Below are positions 21,436 through 29,969 of a stretch of 64,000 nucleotides of DNA, in pieces; the first letter of the stretch is position 1; every line of letters begins with the position of its first letter. Origin of the DNA: Ectobacillus funiculus (GTDB lineage Bacteria; Bacillota; Bacilli; Bacillales; Bacillaceae_G); NCBI RefSeq assembly GCF_004138295.1, contig NZ_SCFM01000027.1:18928-82927 (forward strand), read 5' to 3'. Under the pieces are notes generated by a model, which saw only the letters and a program-made list of their open reading frames with translations, searched no databases and was not told where the DNA came from. A program made the translations under genes and the position numbers.

Positions 21436-21852
21436 TTACACAAGCCGCTGCAAAACCAAAATCATCATTTCCATCTCTTCTTCTGTTAAAGAAGAAAATT
21501 TCTTTTGAAAATAGCCCTCCCGCTTTTGCTCCATCTCTTCAATAAGCTGCCTTCCCTTTTCAGTAATCTCTAAATACACAATCCGCCGATCGAGCTCAGA
21601 TCGAAAACGAGTGAGCAGCCCTTTTGTGATAAGCTTTTCAGATACAGCTGTAATGTGACTATTAGACACGTTCAGTTCACTGGCCACACGTGACACCATT
21701 TCTCTATTCTGATGCTTTAGAATACGTAATACAACAAACTCATTCCATGGAATATAAGGCTCGAACATCTTTCCTATGTCGCTGCGAAACGAACGAAATG
21801 TTGCAAGCATTTGTACAGATAAATCATTCATAAGCCGTTCACGTTTTTCCAC
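21436..21852 (-). CDS. MarR family transcriptional regulator
   Basis: 138 residues from a GTG at 21852 with GGAGAGG five bases upstream; the frame extends further but without a start site. It has a winged-helix fold: EFVVLRILKHQNREMVSRVASELNVSNSHITAVSEKL (helix-turn-helix) and the wing RSELDRRIVYLEITEKG with the conserved D-R-R. A C-terminal dimer helix follows. The target is unknown, and no exporter or enzyme gene is adjacent in the same unit. Confidence 0.88.
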   Translation of the reverse strand: MEKRERLMNDLSVQMLATFRSFRSDIGKMFEPYIPWNEFVVLRILKHQNREMVSRVASELNVSNSHITAVSEKLITKGLLTRFRSELDRRIVYLEITEKGRQLIEEMEQKREGYFQKKFSSLTEEEMEMMILVLQRLV

Positions 21853-22045
21853 TCTATCCTCTCCCGTTTTTAATGATGTATGTATATAAGTAACATATAA
21901 TATTCTCTTGTACATGTCATTTCTTTTTGTTACAGATAGTATCAGTTCATGTAAACTTGGCAATACATGATAACAGTTGCTTTCATTACAAGCTTTACCT
22001 TTGAAGGGCAGAAGTACCATGCCCTTCTTTTTTATGTTTTAAGAA

Positions 22046-22184
22046 TAAAGAAAACTCGTCGATTGACGAGCTGTGCTCTTCGGCGAAGACAGAGACGTAG
22101 TTGCACTTATACTGTATTCCTAAAATTTCTCGCTACGTCGAATTGGCTTCCAGCTAGGAATGTATACTTTCTTACAGTGCAAGT
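22046..22184 (+). repeat. 140-bp interspersed repeat, copy 3 (full)
   Basis: It starts TAAAGAAAACTCGTC. The first hairpin is CTCGTC-GATT-GACGAG, a paired change relative to CTCGCC...GGCGAG in the copies at 63.8 kb. The pseudoknot candidates are GACGTAG and CTACGTC, perfectly complementary. The stem arms are ATACTGTA and TACAGTGC. Confidence 0.92.
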
Positions 22185-22212
22185 GTAACTGCAATTACAT
22201 CTCTATCCTCGC

Positions 22213-22866
22213 CTAACTGTACAGCTTATAGCCGTGCTCCATAGCAACAGCATCCCAAGGGCCCGTAAAATCTTGAATAATAACCATTGTTCCAATATGT
22301 ACTCGTTCAAATAACTCCTGCACATCACTGTTGTACATCCTAATGCATCCGTTTGATACATAACGTCCGATTGTAGATGCATTACTATTTCCATGAATAG
22401 CATACGTTGTACCGTTCGTACCGTCTATATCCAGACCAATCCATCGATCACCAAGCGGGTTACGAGGATCACCGCCTGGAATGTTTAATTTGTAAAATGG
22501 CCGATTTTTAATTTTATTTACAATCGGAAACTTTCCTGTCGGTGTTGGTGTTGAGCTTTTACCTGTGGCAACTATAAACTTCTTTACAAGATGTCCGTTC
22601 TCAAATAGTGCCAGCTCATTGGTCGCACGATTGATAATAATTAACTGCTCCGGAACAGGTGTCATATACCGCCTCAGCACCTCTTCATCAGATGGCAGAG
22701 AATACGTACGAGATGGCAGCTCTACAGCAGTTTGATACAAAGATACGGCTTGCGGCTTGATTACCCCGCTATAAGCCATAACACCCGCAAACAAAACGAG
22801 ACACATCATCCAATAAAACAGCCAAGGACACTGTTGTATTTTATTAGAAAGCCATTCCACCTTCAC
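22213..22866 (-). CDS. L,D-transpeptidase (YkuD domain), membrane anchored
   Basis: 217 residues. It has an N-terminal membrane helix (residues ~14-33, WLFYWMMCLVLFAGVMAYSGV) and then an extracytoplasmic YkuD domain. The domain starts at LIIINRATNELALFENGHLV and contains the catalytic signature AIHGN...YVSNGCIRM, with His and the nucleophile Cys. Such enzymes form 3-3 peptidoglycan crosslinks or remodel the wall; in Bacillus several act in spores. No LysM domain is present. It is a single gene. Confidence 0.88.
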   Translation of the reverse strand: MKVEWLSNKIQQCPWLFYWMMCLVLFAGVMAYSGVIKPQAVSLYQTAVELPSRTYSLPSDEEVLRRYMTPVPEQLIIINRATNELALFENGHLVKKFIVATGKSSTPTPTGKFPIVNKIKNRPFYKLNIPGGDPRNPLGDRWIGLDIDGTNGTTYAIHGNSNASTIGRYVSNGCIRMYNSDVQELFERVHIGTMVIIQDFTGPWDAVAMEHGYKLYS

Positions 22867-23240
22867 ATCCCCCTTTGAAACGAGATACTTTTATTCTATA
22901 TCCCTGCATTCTAAAGGAGTGATGGGAATGTACCAAAAATTCTCCTGTTTTTCTTGATCATCCTTTGTTTTTTTACATTTTTTAACATACTTATATACAA
23001 CGACCTGTTGTTACTGTAGCAGCTTATAGTATACAAATCTCCAGCAGCTACGCTCCTTAAGAAAGCCTCTCTGTTTGAACGACATCAAAACATAAAAGGG
23101 AAATTCCCTATTTTGTAAAATGGGATTGGAGTACGTATTACTCCTGATGCAGAATATAATGGTTCTACTATGTTTTTTATTCTGACATCAGAATGAGGAT
23201 ATGCTATAATGATCTGTATTTTGCACAAGGAAGGACAGTT
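22867..23240. other. Gap upstream of the MATE gene
   Basis: No clear gene. At 23085-23200 a plus-strand frame with an internal stop reads [20 protein letters not shown], which looks protein-like and may be a relic, but I cannot assign it. An inverted repeat ATTCTGA-CA-TCAGAAT lies at about 23180-23195, ~45 bases before the MATE start, as a possible operator. Confidence 0.35.
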
Positions 23241-24602
23241 ATGGAACATACAACAACGATTCGACAAAAGCTCAAACAGTTTCTTATGCTATTTCTGCCC
23301 GTATTTGTTACACAACTCTCATTGTTTATGATGAGCTTTTTTGACACAACGATGTCGGGGCATGCCAGCTCCTCAGATTTAGCAGGCGTCGCCATTGGTA
23401 CAAGCATTTGGATTCCCGTCAGTACCGGTATCGGCGGCATTTTATTATCAGTTACACCAATTGTCGCGCAGCTAACAGGCGCCAAAAAGAAGGAAGAAGT
23501 CGCACCGCTTGTCATACAAGCAATTTACCTCGCTATCGCCGCAAGCGTTATAATCATTATTGTCGGTTTTTTCACCGTCCCGCTTGTTTTACAAGAGATG
23601 AAACTCGAACCGGAAGTGCGCCGCATTGCTAAAGGATTTTTAACGATGCTTGCATTCGGTATCCCCTCGATGCTCGTCTATAACGTGCTTCGTTCCTTTA
23701 TAGATGCGCTCGGCCAAACACGTGTATCAATGCTGATTACATTATTATCACTTCCTATTAACATAGCGCTGAACTATGTATTTATATTCGGAACATTTGG
23801 TGCGCCGCGATTGGGCGGTGTTGGAGCCGGCATTGCATCAACTGTAACATATTGGTGCATTCTCGCCATCGCTATTTTCATCATCCATACAAAGAGATCT
23901 TTTTCTACGTATGAGATTTTTAAAAAATTGTATCGCATCTCGTTAGCAACGTGGAAAGAATTGCTCAAGCTCGGTGTGCCAATTGGGTTTGCAATTTTCT
24001 TTGAAACGAGCATTTTCGCCGCCGTTACACTGCTAATGAGTACCTTTGATACCGCAACGATTGCAGCGCATCAGGCAGCCATTAATTTTGCCTCTATGCT
24101 CTATATGACGCCGCTTAGCCTCTCTATGACAATTACAATCGCGGTCGGCTTCGAGGTCGGCGCAACAAGATATCGAGACGCACGGCAGTATAGCATTATC
24201 GGCATTGGTCTCGCTCTCTGCTTCGCTGCTGTCTACTCAATCATTATCTTCTTATTCAGCGAACAAGTGGCGTCACTGTATACAAAGGATGCACATGTCT
24301 TACAATTGGCACAGCACTTCCTATTTTTCGCTATTCTGTTCCAAGTATCGGATGCCATTGCTACCCCTGTGCAAGGCGCACTACGCGGATATAAGGACGT
24401 AAATACCGCTCTTATTATGACACTCGTGGCCTACTGGGTTATCGGCTTACCGTCCGGGTATATCCTTGCGACCTATACCTCTCTTGGCGCGACAGGTTAT
24501 TGGATCGGTTTAATTTCCGGGCTTGCGTGCGGGGCAGTATTTTTATCGGTACGACTTGTACATGTACAACGGATAAAACAAAAGGAAAAGAAAGCTGCAT
24601 GA
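23241..24602 (+). CDS. MATE family efflux transporter
   Basis: 453 residues from the ATG at 23241 (AAGGAAGG upstream). Twelve hydrophobic helices are arranged as two repeats. [25 protein letters not shown] at the start and DALGQTR and ALRGYKD at matching positions of the two halves are typical of NorM/DinF-like exporters that use Na+ or H+ to expel cationic drugs. The substrate cannot be predicted. It ends in a short C-terminal basic tail and a hairpin. Confidence 0.9.
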   Translation: MEHTTTIRQKLKQFLMLFLPVFVTQLSLFMMSFFDTTMSGHASSSDLAGVAIGTSIWIPVSTGIGGILLSVTPIVAQLTGAKKKEEVAPLVIQAIYLAIAASVIIIIVGFFTVPLVLQEMKLEPEVRRIAKGFLTMLAFGIPSMLVYNVLRSFIDALGQTRVSMLITLLSLPINIALNYVFIFGTFGAPRLGGVGAGIASTVTYWCILAIAIFIIHTKRSFSTYEIFKKLYRISLATWKELLKLGVPIGFAIFFETSIFAAVTLLMSTFDTATIAAHQAAINFASMLYMTPLSLSMTITIAVGFEVGATRYRDARQYSIIGIGLALCFAAVYSIIIFLFSEQVASLYTKDAHVLQLAQHFLFFAILFQVSDAIATPVQGALRGYKDVNTALIMTLVAYWVIGLPSGYILATYTSLGATGYWIGLISGLACGAVFLSVRLVHVQRIKQKEKKAA

Positions 24603-24603
24603 A

Positions 24604-24632
24604 GAAAGCTCGCTGCCTTGGCGAGCTATTTT
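24604..24632 (+). terminator. Hairpin after the MATE gene
   Basis: AGCTCGC - TGCCTT - GGCGAGCT followed by ATTTTC. The T tract is weak, so some read-through into ku is possible. Confidence 0.6.
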
Positions 24633-24684
24633 CATGAATTCTTCCTTCTTGGAACAAACTAAGACAAAAAGTGAAGGTGATATG

Positions 24685-25518
24685 ATGCATACGGTATGGA
24701 AAGGGAACCTCTCATTTGGTCTTGTCAATATCGGTGTAAAGTTGCACAGCGCCATCGAAGAAAAAGACGTGAAATTGATTAGTCTCCACAAAGATTGTCT
24801 CGTCCCGATTCAACATGAAAAAATCGCTCCAGGCTGTGATGATGACCGTATTGAGGCAAATGATATTATTAAAGCGTACGAATACCGTCCCAATGAATAT
24901 GTACTCATTAGCAATGAGGAGCTAGAAGCCCTGAAGAAGGCTTACGAGGTCAAGTCTGTTACGATTATTTCCTTTGTTCAATTAGAAGAAATTGATCCTG
25001 TCTATTTCGACCGTTCTTATTTCCTTTCGCCTACCGGCGGCTCAGAAAAGGCGTACGTCTTACTCAGACAAGCACTTGAGCGAACCGGAAAAATAGGCAT
25101 TGTCAGCATCTCACTCCGCAGCCGCCAGCATCTCGCTGTCATTCGTGCTCATGAGCGCTGCCTCATCCTAGAAACCATTCACTATCCGGATGAAGTGCGT
25201 ACTGTCGATATGGTGCCAAACATCCCAGCGGACGACCAAATTACCATCCAAACGAAGGAGCTTATTGCCGCAACTACACTTATCAACCAATTAACCGTTC
25301 CATTTGTACCAGCAGATTACACAGATCAATATCGCACCGCTCTTTTAGACCTTATTGAATCCAAAATTGAACAGCACGACGTCCAAAGTAAACCGATTTT
25401 AAGTCCCACAAGTGAACGCATCGCAACCATTATTGAAGCGCTCAATGCAAGTATCGAGCAAACAAAATCGACCGCCAAACCTAAACCCGTTCACAAACCA
25501 ACACAAGTCACCAGTTAA
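24685..25518 (+). CDS. ku: Ku family DNA end-binding protein
   Basis: 277 residues from the second of two adjacent ATGs, giving MHTVWKGNLSFGLVNIGVKL, the usual start of bacterial Ku. The core beta-barrel ring segments LHKDC, GYEYRPNEYV-like KAYEYRPNEYVLISNEELEAL, PTGGSEKAYVLLRQAL and RAHERCLIL are present, with a Lys/Pro-rich C-terminal extension. Ku binds double-strand ends in non-homologous end joining with LigD. In Bacillus, ku (ykoV) and ligD (ykoU) are usually neighbours, but no LigD is in this window. It may be co-transcribed with the MATE gene. Confidence 0.92.
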   Translation: MHTVWKGNLSFGLVNIGVKLHSAIEEKDVKLISLHKDCLVPIQHEKIAPGCDDDRIEANDIIKAYEYRPNEYVLISNEELEALKKAYEVKSVTIISFVQLEEIDPVYFDRSYFLSPTGGSEKAYVLLRQALERTGKIGIVSISLRSRQHLAVIRAHERCLILETIHYPDEVRTVDMVPNIPADDQITIQTKELIAATTLINQLTVPFVPADYTDQYRTALLDLIESKIEQHDVQSKPILSPTSERIATIIEALNASIEQTKSTAKPKPVHKPTQVTS

Positions 25519-25548
25519 AAGCGACTCTACAATAGAGCCGCTTTTTTC
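25517..25548 (+). terminator. Terminator of ku
   Basis: AAAAGCGACTCTA - CAA - TAGAGCCGCTTTTTT directly at the ku stop codon. Confidence 0.88.
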
Positions 25549-25555
25549 GTAAACA

Positions 25556-25612
25556 TAAAGAAAACTCGCTGATTGGTGATCCCTGCTCCTGAGTGAAGAC
25601 AAAGGCGTAAAA
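25556..25612 (+). repeat. Interspersed repeat, copy 4 (5' part only)
   Basis: It starts TAAAGAAAACTCGCTGATTG and continues through GTGAAGACAAAGGCGTA, then stops. The whole 3' stem-loop is missing, so this is a truncated copy of about 57 bp. Confidence 0.8.
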
Positions 25613-25635
25613 AGAGACTGTATATACCATACAGT

Positions 25636-25857
25636 CTACATCAAATCAGATGAATCATCATAATCATATCGAAAGCCATCCTTATACTTATCCATATCTA
25701 AATCGTCTGTATTCATACTGCGTTGCGAACCATTTTTCCAGCTCAGCTTGTGCAGCAAGCCTTCATACAGCGTGATTTCTTCATAATCTGTGCTGTTCAA
25801 AACTGCTACTCGTAAAGCCTGTGCAATAATTGCCTTATCGTTTTCATCGAGCACCAT
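25636..25857 (-). CDS. Hypothetical protein
   Basis: 73 residues from the ATG at 25857, chosen for GGAGG eight bases upstream. The open frame continues upstream to about 26037 with a Cys-rich segment, but without a ribosome binding site. The first half is helical (DENDKAIIAQALRVAVL). The last third is acidic with Asp/Tyr repeats (DLDMDKYKDGFRYDYDD). I do not recognise it. No transmembrane segment. Confidence 0.55.
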   Translation of the reverse strand: MVLDENDKAIIAQALRVAVLNSTDYEEITLYEGLLHKLSWKNGSQRSMNTDDLDMDKYKDGFRYDYDDSSDLM

Positions 25858-26345
25858 CGGCATAACCTCCAGCCCTATACTTTTTACCCTTTTACCTTTT
25901 GTAAATTTCTTCATTTTTATGCAGCATTCAGAACGGCACAATTGTCCTGCTTTGCTCGGGAAGGGAAAACAATTTTCCAGACAATGCAGCGCTTTTTCCT
26001 CATTGATCCGAGGGTTCTCCCGCAACGAGCAGGCCACTGAAGCTAGACACTGCTCCCAAAATGTATGCGTTCTCAGTTCTTACTCCTGGAAAAAGAGCTG
26101 CCCAAATACAAATAGCCAGCTCCTCTTATCGTTTGACTGGACTGGAATAGAGATACTCACTAAACAAACTCATTTTTTCAGTACACTCAGGATGTGTGAA
26201 GGATGCTTTTGTCCCTTTTTTCTTTTTGATGTTGGAAATATTTGAAGTTTATCTTGACGCCTAGTAGGATGATGAGTAGAATATAAAACAAATAGTGATT
26301 ATGAAAACCGTTACATAGTATAACTGGTCTTGATCACAAATTTAT
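25858..26345. other. Gap of about 490 bp upstream of the tRNA gene
   Basis: A minus-strand frame from ~26095 to 25858 is open and contains CLENCFPFPSKAGQLCRSECC, suggesting either an extended N-terminus of the neighbouring gene or a relic. Nothing else is clear. The tRNA promoter is not obvious. Confidence 0.35.
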
Positions 26346-26416
26346 GGGGCTGTAGTTTAATGGGAGAATAGCGCAATGGCATTGCGTTGGTGAGGGTTCG
26401 ATTCCCTTCGGCTCCA
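26346..26416 (+). tRNA. tRNA-Ala (GGC)
   Basis: 71 bases that fold as a cloverleaf. The acceptor stem is GGGGCTG with CGGCTCC and contains the G3:U70 pair that identifies alanine tRNAs. The D arm is GTTT/GAAT. The anticodon stem is GCGCA/TGCGT with loop ATGGCAT, anticodon GGC. The T arm is GAGGG-TTCGATT-CCCTT. The discriminator is A73; CCA is not encoded. It is a solitary tRNA gene, a common integration site, but no integrase is nearby. Confidence 0.93.
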
Positions 26417-26752
26417 TCCCTTATATCTGACAAAAATCTACGTTGTATAACGTTCATATTTTAACTACGGCACCCCCGTTTATTCTGTAAGCCAGATCAA
26501 CGGGGGTGCCGTAGTTATATTCTTCAAGTTTTTGGAAGTAACTAGAAGAATGGAAAACGTAAACGGAAATAGCGTTCATCGTAGGTTCTTTATACTTAAT
26601 ATATGGAACCTGTTTTTTCCAATGCCTATTAACAAGTTTGTTTTTCAGAAATCAGAAGGCTCCTTCTACCAAAGTACACCCAGGAGGGACAATATAAGGC
26701 GCAAAGGATCTTTCACTCCCTCAAACATCCTTTGCACCATTCTTTTCACACC
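26417..26752. other. Gap of about 340 bp after the tRNA
   Basis: It contains the 19-bp inverted repeat and, near 26697-26739, arms GCAAAGGAT and ATCCTTTGC that can end the minus-strand sugar operon. No gene is seen. Confidence 0.5.
26462..26517. repeat. 19-bp perfect inverted repeat downstream of the tRNA
   Basis: Arms TAACTACGGCACCCCCGTT (26462-26480) and its exact complement (26499-26517) enclose 18 bases. It is GC-rich in AT-rich surroundings. It may terminate the tRNA transcript, but no T run follows (TATATTC). Other options are a site for a DNA-binding protein or a relic of insertion. Confidence 0.85.
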
Positions 26753-27721
26753 TCACGCCCACCACATATCACCTGCAGACTCACGAATCAAAACAGCATT
26801 TAAGTTTTTGACAGCGCGCGCAAAGCCTTCGTCGATTGACATGATTGCATCCTCATGCTCAATGCTTACAACGTGGTCATAGTTGTACATACGAAGCGCG
26901 CTCATCATATCTGACCATTCCTGCATACTGTGTCCACAGCCGACACTTCGGAACGTCCATGCGCGTGATTGCACATTTCCGTATGGCTGCATGTCCGTCA
27001 ATCCGTACATATTCACATTATCCTGATCAATATACGTATCTTTTGCATGGAAGTGATGAATGGCTCCGGCTTTACCGAGAATTTTAATTGCTGCAACCGG
27101 ATCAATTCCTTGCCACCACATATGGCTTGGGTCAAGATTTGCACCAATCGCATCACATGTCGCCTCACGCAGCTTCAGCAATGTATATGGCGTATGAACA
27201 AGGAATCCGCCATGCAGCTCAAGACCGATTTTGACATTATGCTGCTCAGCAAGTTCCCCGATTTCTTTCCAGTAGGGGATTAATTTATTTTCCCATTGCC
27301 ATGTTAATATATCACCGTATTCCAGCGGCCATGGCACAACCGGCCAGTTCGGCTGCTTCGCTTCCTCACCGTCTCCTGCAGTACCTGAAAAAGCGTTAAC
27401 AACCGGCACACCAAGAAGGGATGCCAATCTAATCGTTTTGCGCAACACGGAATCCGATTCTTCTGCAAAGGATTTGTCTGGTGTAAGCGGATTACCGTGG
27501 CAGCTAAAAGCGCTAATCGTCAAACCACGTGAAGTAACAGCTTCTAAGTAAGCATTTCGTTTTTGTTCGTCTTCTAAAAGTTCATCAAGAGGACAATGCG
27601 CGTTCCCCGGATAGCATCCTGTACCAATTTCAACCGCATCAAGTCCGGCAGCCTTTACATGATCGAGCATCTCTTCAAAAGATTTATTGGCAAATAAAAC
27701 AGTAAAGACACCTAACTTCAT
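26753..27721 (-). CDS. Sugar phosphate isomerase/epimerase (xylose isomerase-like TIM barrel)
   Basis: 322 residues. It starts MKLGVFTVLFANKSFEEMLDHVKAAGLDAVEIGTG, then SCHGNPL, IGLELHGGFLVHTPYTLLKL, IGANLDPSHMWWQGIDP, HFHAKDTY and SIEHED. The acidic and His metal ligands are those of the AP-endonuclease-2/IolE-like family. Such enzymes act with Gfo/Idh/MocA oxidoreductases on inositols or 3-keto sugars. Its ATG overlaps the stop of the oxidoreductase gene (ATGA), so the two are coupled. The substrate is unknown. Confidence 0.85.
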   Translation of the reverse strand: MKLGVFTVLFANKSFEEMLDHVKAAGLDAVEIGTGCYPGNAHCPLDELLEDEQKRNAYLEAVTSRGLTISAFSCHGNPLTPDKSFAEESDSVLRKTIRLASLLGVPVVNAFSGTAGDGEEAKQPNWPVVPWPLEYGDILTWQWENKLIPYWKEIGELAEQHNVKIGLELHGGFLVHTPYTLLKLREATCDAIGANLDPSHMWWQGIDPVAAIKILGKAGAIHHFHAKDTYIDQDNVNMYGLTDMQPYGNVQSRAWTFRSVGCGHSMQEWSDMMSALRMYNYDHVVSIEHEDAIMSIDEGFARAVKNLNAVLIRESAGDMWWA

Positions 27722-28764
27722 TTCACTGACACTCCTTCTTTTTGCAATGAAACGATTTGTTTCGTTTCCTGTGATTCAAGCGCAGCCAAAATAATTTGCA
27801 ATGATTTCATACCTTCCTCACCATTAATGAGCGGTTCTTTATTTTCAATAATGCTTTCAACAAAATGGTCAATCACATGCGAGGTTGTCTGACCACCTTC
27901 CTCGTTCGTTTGGATTTTCGCAAGCTTATGGTTTACTACATTACCGTTGCGATATTCTTCAATCAATGAGTATTCTGGATCATCTTCTAAACGAAGAACT
28001 CCATTTTCTCCATAAATAACTGTTGAGTTGTCGCCGCCAGCCACATATGCCCAGCTTGCTGTGAGTGTTCCGATAGTACCGCTGTCTGTACGTAAAATAC
28101 AAACTGCATTATCATCTACTTCTGTATTTTGCTTCGCATTCGTCTCAATGAATGCGCCGACTTCTGTAAATTCTCCGAGTAAATACCGCATGAGATCTGC
28201 CTTATGGACACCAAGATCACCCATGGCACCGATAAAAGCCTGCTCTTTATTGAAAAACCAGCTCGTTGCGCCATCTACGCTCCACGCTTCTGGGCCTGGA
28301 TGACCAAATGTTGTTTTGAAGCTATAAATTTTCCCTAGCTTACCGCTGTCAAGAATCTCTTTTGCCGCTTGATGTGAAGAAACAAAACGCTGGTTATGTG
28401 CAATCATCAGCTTTTTACCGCTTACTTTTGCAGCTTCAATCATCGCCTCTGCCTCTTCTTTTGATGTTGCCATCGGCTTTTCGCAAAGAACGTGTTTTCC
28501 CGCATTGAGCGCGGCAATTGATACTGGTGCATGCAAATAGTTTGGCAAGCAGACGCTGATTGCATCAATGTCATCAAGCTCTAATACTTCCTTATAATCG
28601 GTAAACGCTTTAGCACCGTACTGTGCAGCCATGTTCTCAGCACGCTCAGTGACAATATCACAAACCGCAACGATCTCTACTTCTTTATTTGCATAATACT
28701 CTGGTAAATGACGATATTTTGCGATACTTCCGCATCCGATAACTCCGACCTTTAATGTACTCAT
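27718..28764 (-). CDS. Gfo/Idh/MocA family oxidoreductase
   Basis: 348 residues. The N-terminal Rossmann domain has VGVIGCGSIAKYRHLPEY, and the active-site motif CEKPMATSKEEAEAM carries the EKP signature. The C-terminal alpha/beta domain contains GDLGVHKADLMRYLLGE with the catalytic His/Asp region. It probably oxidises a sugar or polyol at a ring carbon with NAD(P). GAGGAGG precedes the ATG. It lies between two isomerase-like genes in one operon. Confidence 0.88.
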   Translation of the reverse strand: MSTLKVGVIGCGSIAKYRHLPEYYANKEVEIVAVCDIVTERAENMAAQYGAKAFTDYKEVLELDDIDAISVCLPNYLHAPVSIAALNAGKHVLCEKPMATSKEEAEAMIEAAKVSGKKLMIAHNQRFVSSHQAAKEILDSGKLGKIYSFKTTFGHPGPEAWSVDGATSWFFNKEQAFIGAMGDLGVHKADLMRYLLGEFTEVGAFIETNAKQNTEVDDNAVCILRTDSGTIGTLTASWAYVAGGDNSTVIYGENGVLRLEDDPEYSLIEEYRNGNVVNHKLAKIQTNEEGGQTTSHVIDHFVESIIENKEPLINGEEGMKSLQIILAALESQETKQIVSLQKEGVSVK

Positions 28765-28846
28765 TTTTGTTCCTCCTCATTTTTCTTCTTCATTGTGGGA
28801 TCTATTTCTTACTCAAGCATTAAACTCCCATGCATGTCCCATTCTT

Positions 28847-29617
28847 TTATTTATTTAAAAGATGCGGCAGCTTTGTTTTCAAGTAATTGATGCTGATTTC
28901 AATGCTTTCAAACGGCGTACGGCGGCTTACGTCCTGCTCCACTACCCACCACTGAACACCGGCTTCTTCTCCTAAGTTAAGCACCGCTTCTACATCAACC
29001 CCGCCTGTTCCAAGCTCCGCAAAGAATTTCTCTTCATCTGTTGTCATATCCTTCAAATGAACGAGCGGCGTTCTATTTGTATAACGGTTAATCCACTGAA
29101 CCGGCTGTTCTCCTGCCTTTGTCAACCAATATATATCGAGCTCCGTTTTCACATTTTCTGCATTCGTATCATCAAAAATAGTCTCTAATGCCGTTCTGCC
29201 ATCAGACAGACGCCCCAATTCAAAATCGTGATTATGATAGCAAAGAGTAATGCCTTCACGTTGGCATCTTTCACCTGCTTCATCTAATATTGCAATAAGT
29301 GCCTTGTAATCTTCTTCGCTCCGGCGCTCTGGCATGAGATAAGGACATACAACATACTTACTTTCTAATATTTTCTGATCTTCAATGACTTGATCCAGAT
29401 TGTTTTCTAATTGTTCAAGCGGCACATGACTTGCTGCAGCTCGAAGACCTAAATCGTCCAGCAATGCTTTTACTTCCTTCGCAGTTAATCCGCCATATCC
29501 AGCAAATTCAACACCATCAAAGCCGAGGTCGGCAACCTTCTGTAATGTACCTGCAAAATCTTGCCCGCTTTCCTCACGTAATGTAAACATTTGTACAGCT
29601 ACTGGAATTCTTTTCAT
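28847..29617 (-). CDS. Sugar phosphate isomerase/epimerase
   Basis: 256 residues, a second xylose isomerase-like TIM barrel of a different subfamily from the 26753 gene. Motifs: VAVQMFTLREESGQDFAGTLQKVADLGFDGVEFAGYGGLT, LCYHNHDFEL, KTELDIYWLTKAGEQPV and PLVHLKDMTTDEEKFFAELGTGGVD with the metal-site Glu, His and Asp residues. It is the first gene of the three-gene operon, divergent from the AraC regulator. No transporter gene is linked. Confidence 0.86.
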   Translation of the reverse strand: MKRIPVAVQMFTLREESGQDFAGTLQKVADLGFDGVEFAGYGGLTAKEVKALLDDLGLRAAASHVPLEQLENNLDQVIEDQKILESKYVVCPYLMPERRSEEDYKALIAILDEAGERCQREGITLCYHNHDFELGRLSDGRTALETIFDDTNAENVKTELDIYWLTKAGEQPVQWINRYTNRTPLVHLKDMTTDEEKFFAELGTGGVDVEAVLNLGEEAGVQWWVVEQDVSRRTPFESIEISINYLKTKLPHLLNK

Positions 29618-29969
29618 CTTACATCCCCATTTCTACTATTTAGTATGAAACACGTATAGCTATTGTTTTCTCCTATTCTTCTCTTAACAACATCCTGTAC
29701 TATAGATTTTTGAAAGAAATCGCTATACCCCTATTAGAAAGCGTTCTCAAAAAGCCGTAAAAAAAATTTAAATGTATAATCCTTTTTATAGCGTCTTGTT
29801 TCACAAGTGTGTACAGTCATTCGTACGATTTCTCAAAAATCTCATATTTCTTGATGCAGCTAATATATTACTTATTTGATTCCATCATACACAATGTTCC
29901 TTTAAATGAACATAAACGATATAATTAAAACATCTACTATTTTGCTATTTTATAAAAAAGGAGAAGCCT
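29618..29969. other. Divergent control region of the sugar operon and AraC gene
   Basis: 350 bp, AT-rich, no gene. It contains the cre-like site at 29735-29749 and presumably AraC-family sites that I cannot define. Confidence 0.5.
29735..29749 (+). promoter_or_regulatory. cre-like site (CcpA)
   Basis: TAGAAAGCGTTCTCA matches WTGNAANCGNWNNCW with one mismatch, about 120 bases upstream of the isomerase operon. Catabolite repression of the sugar operon would fit. Confidence 0.5.

Noticed and set aside
23085..23267. 60-codon minus-strand ORF upstream of the MATE gene
   Set aside because: Overlaps the MATE start region and has no ribosome binding site; the plus-strand frame there looks slightly more protein-like but has an internal stop.
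26346..26520. Integrated island at the tRNA-Ala
   Set aside because: No integrase and no repeated tRNA 3' end is visible downstream within the window.
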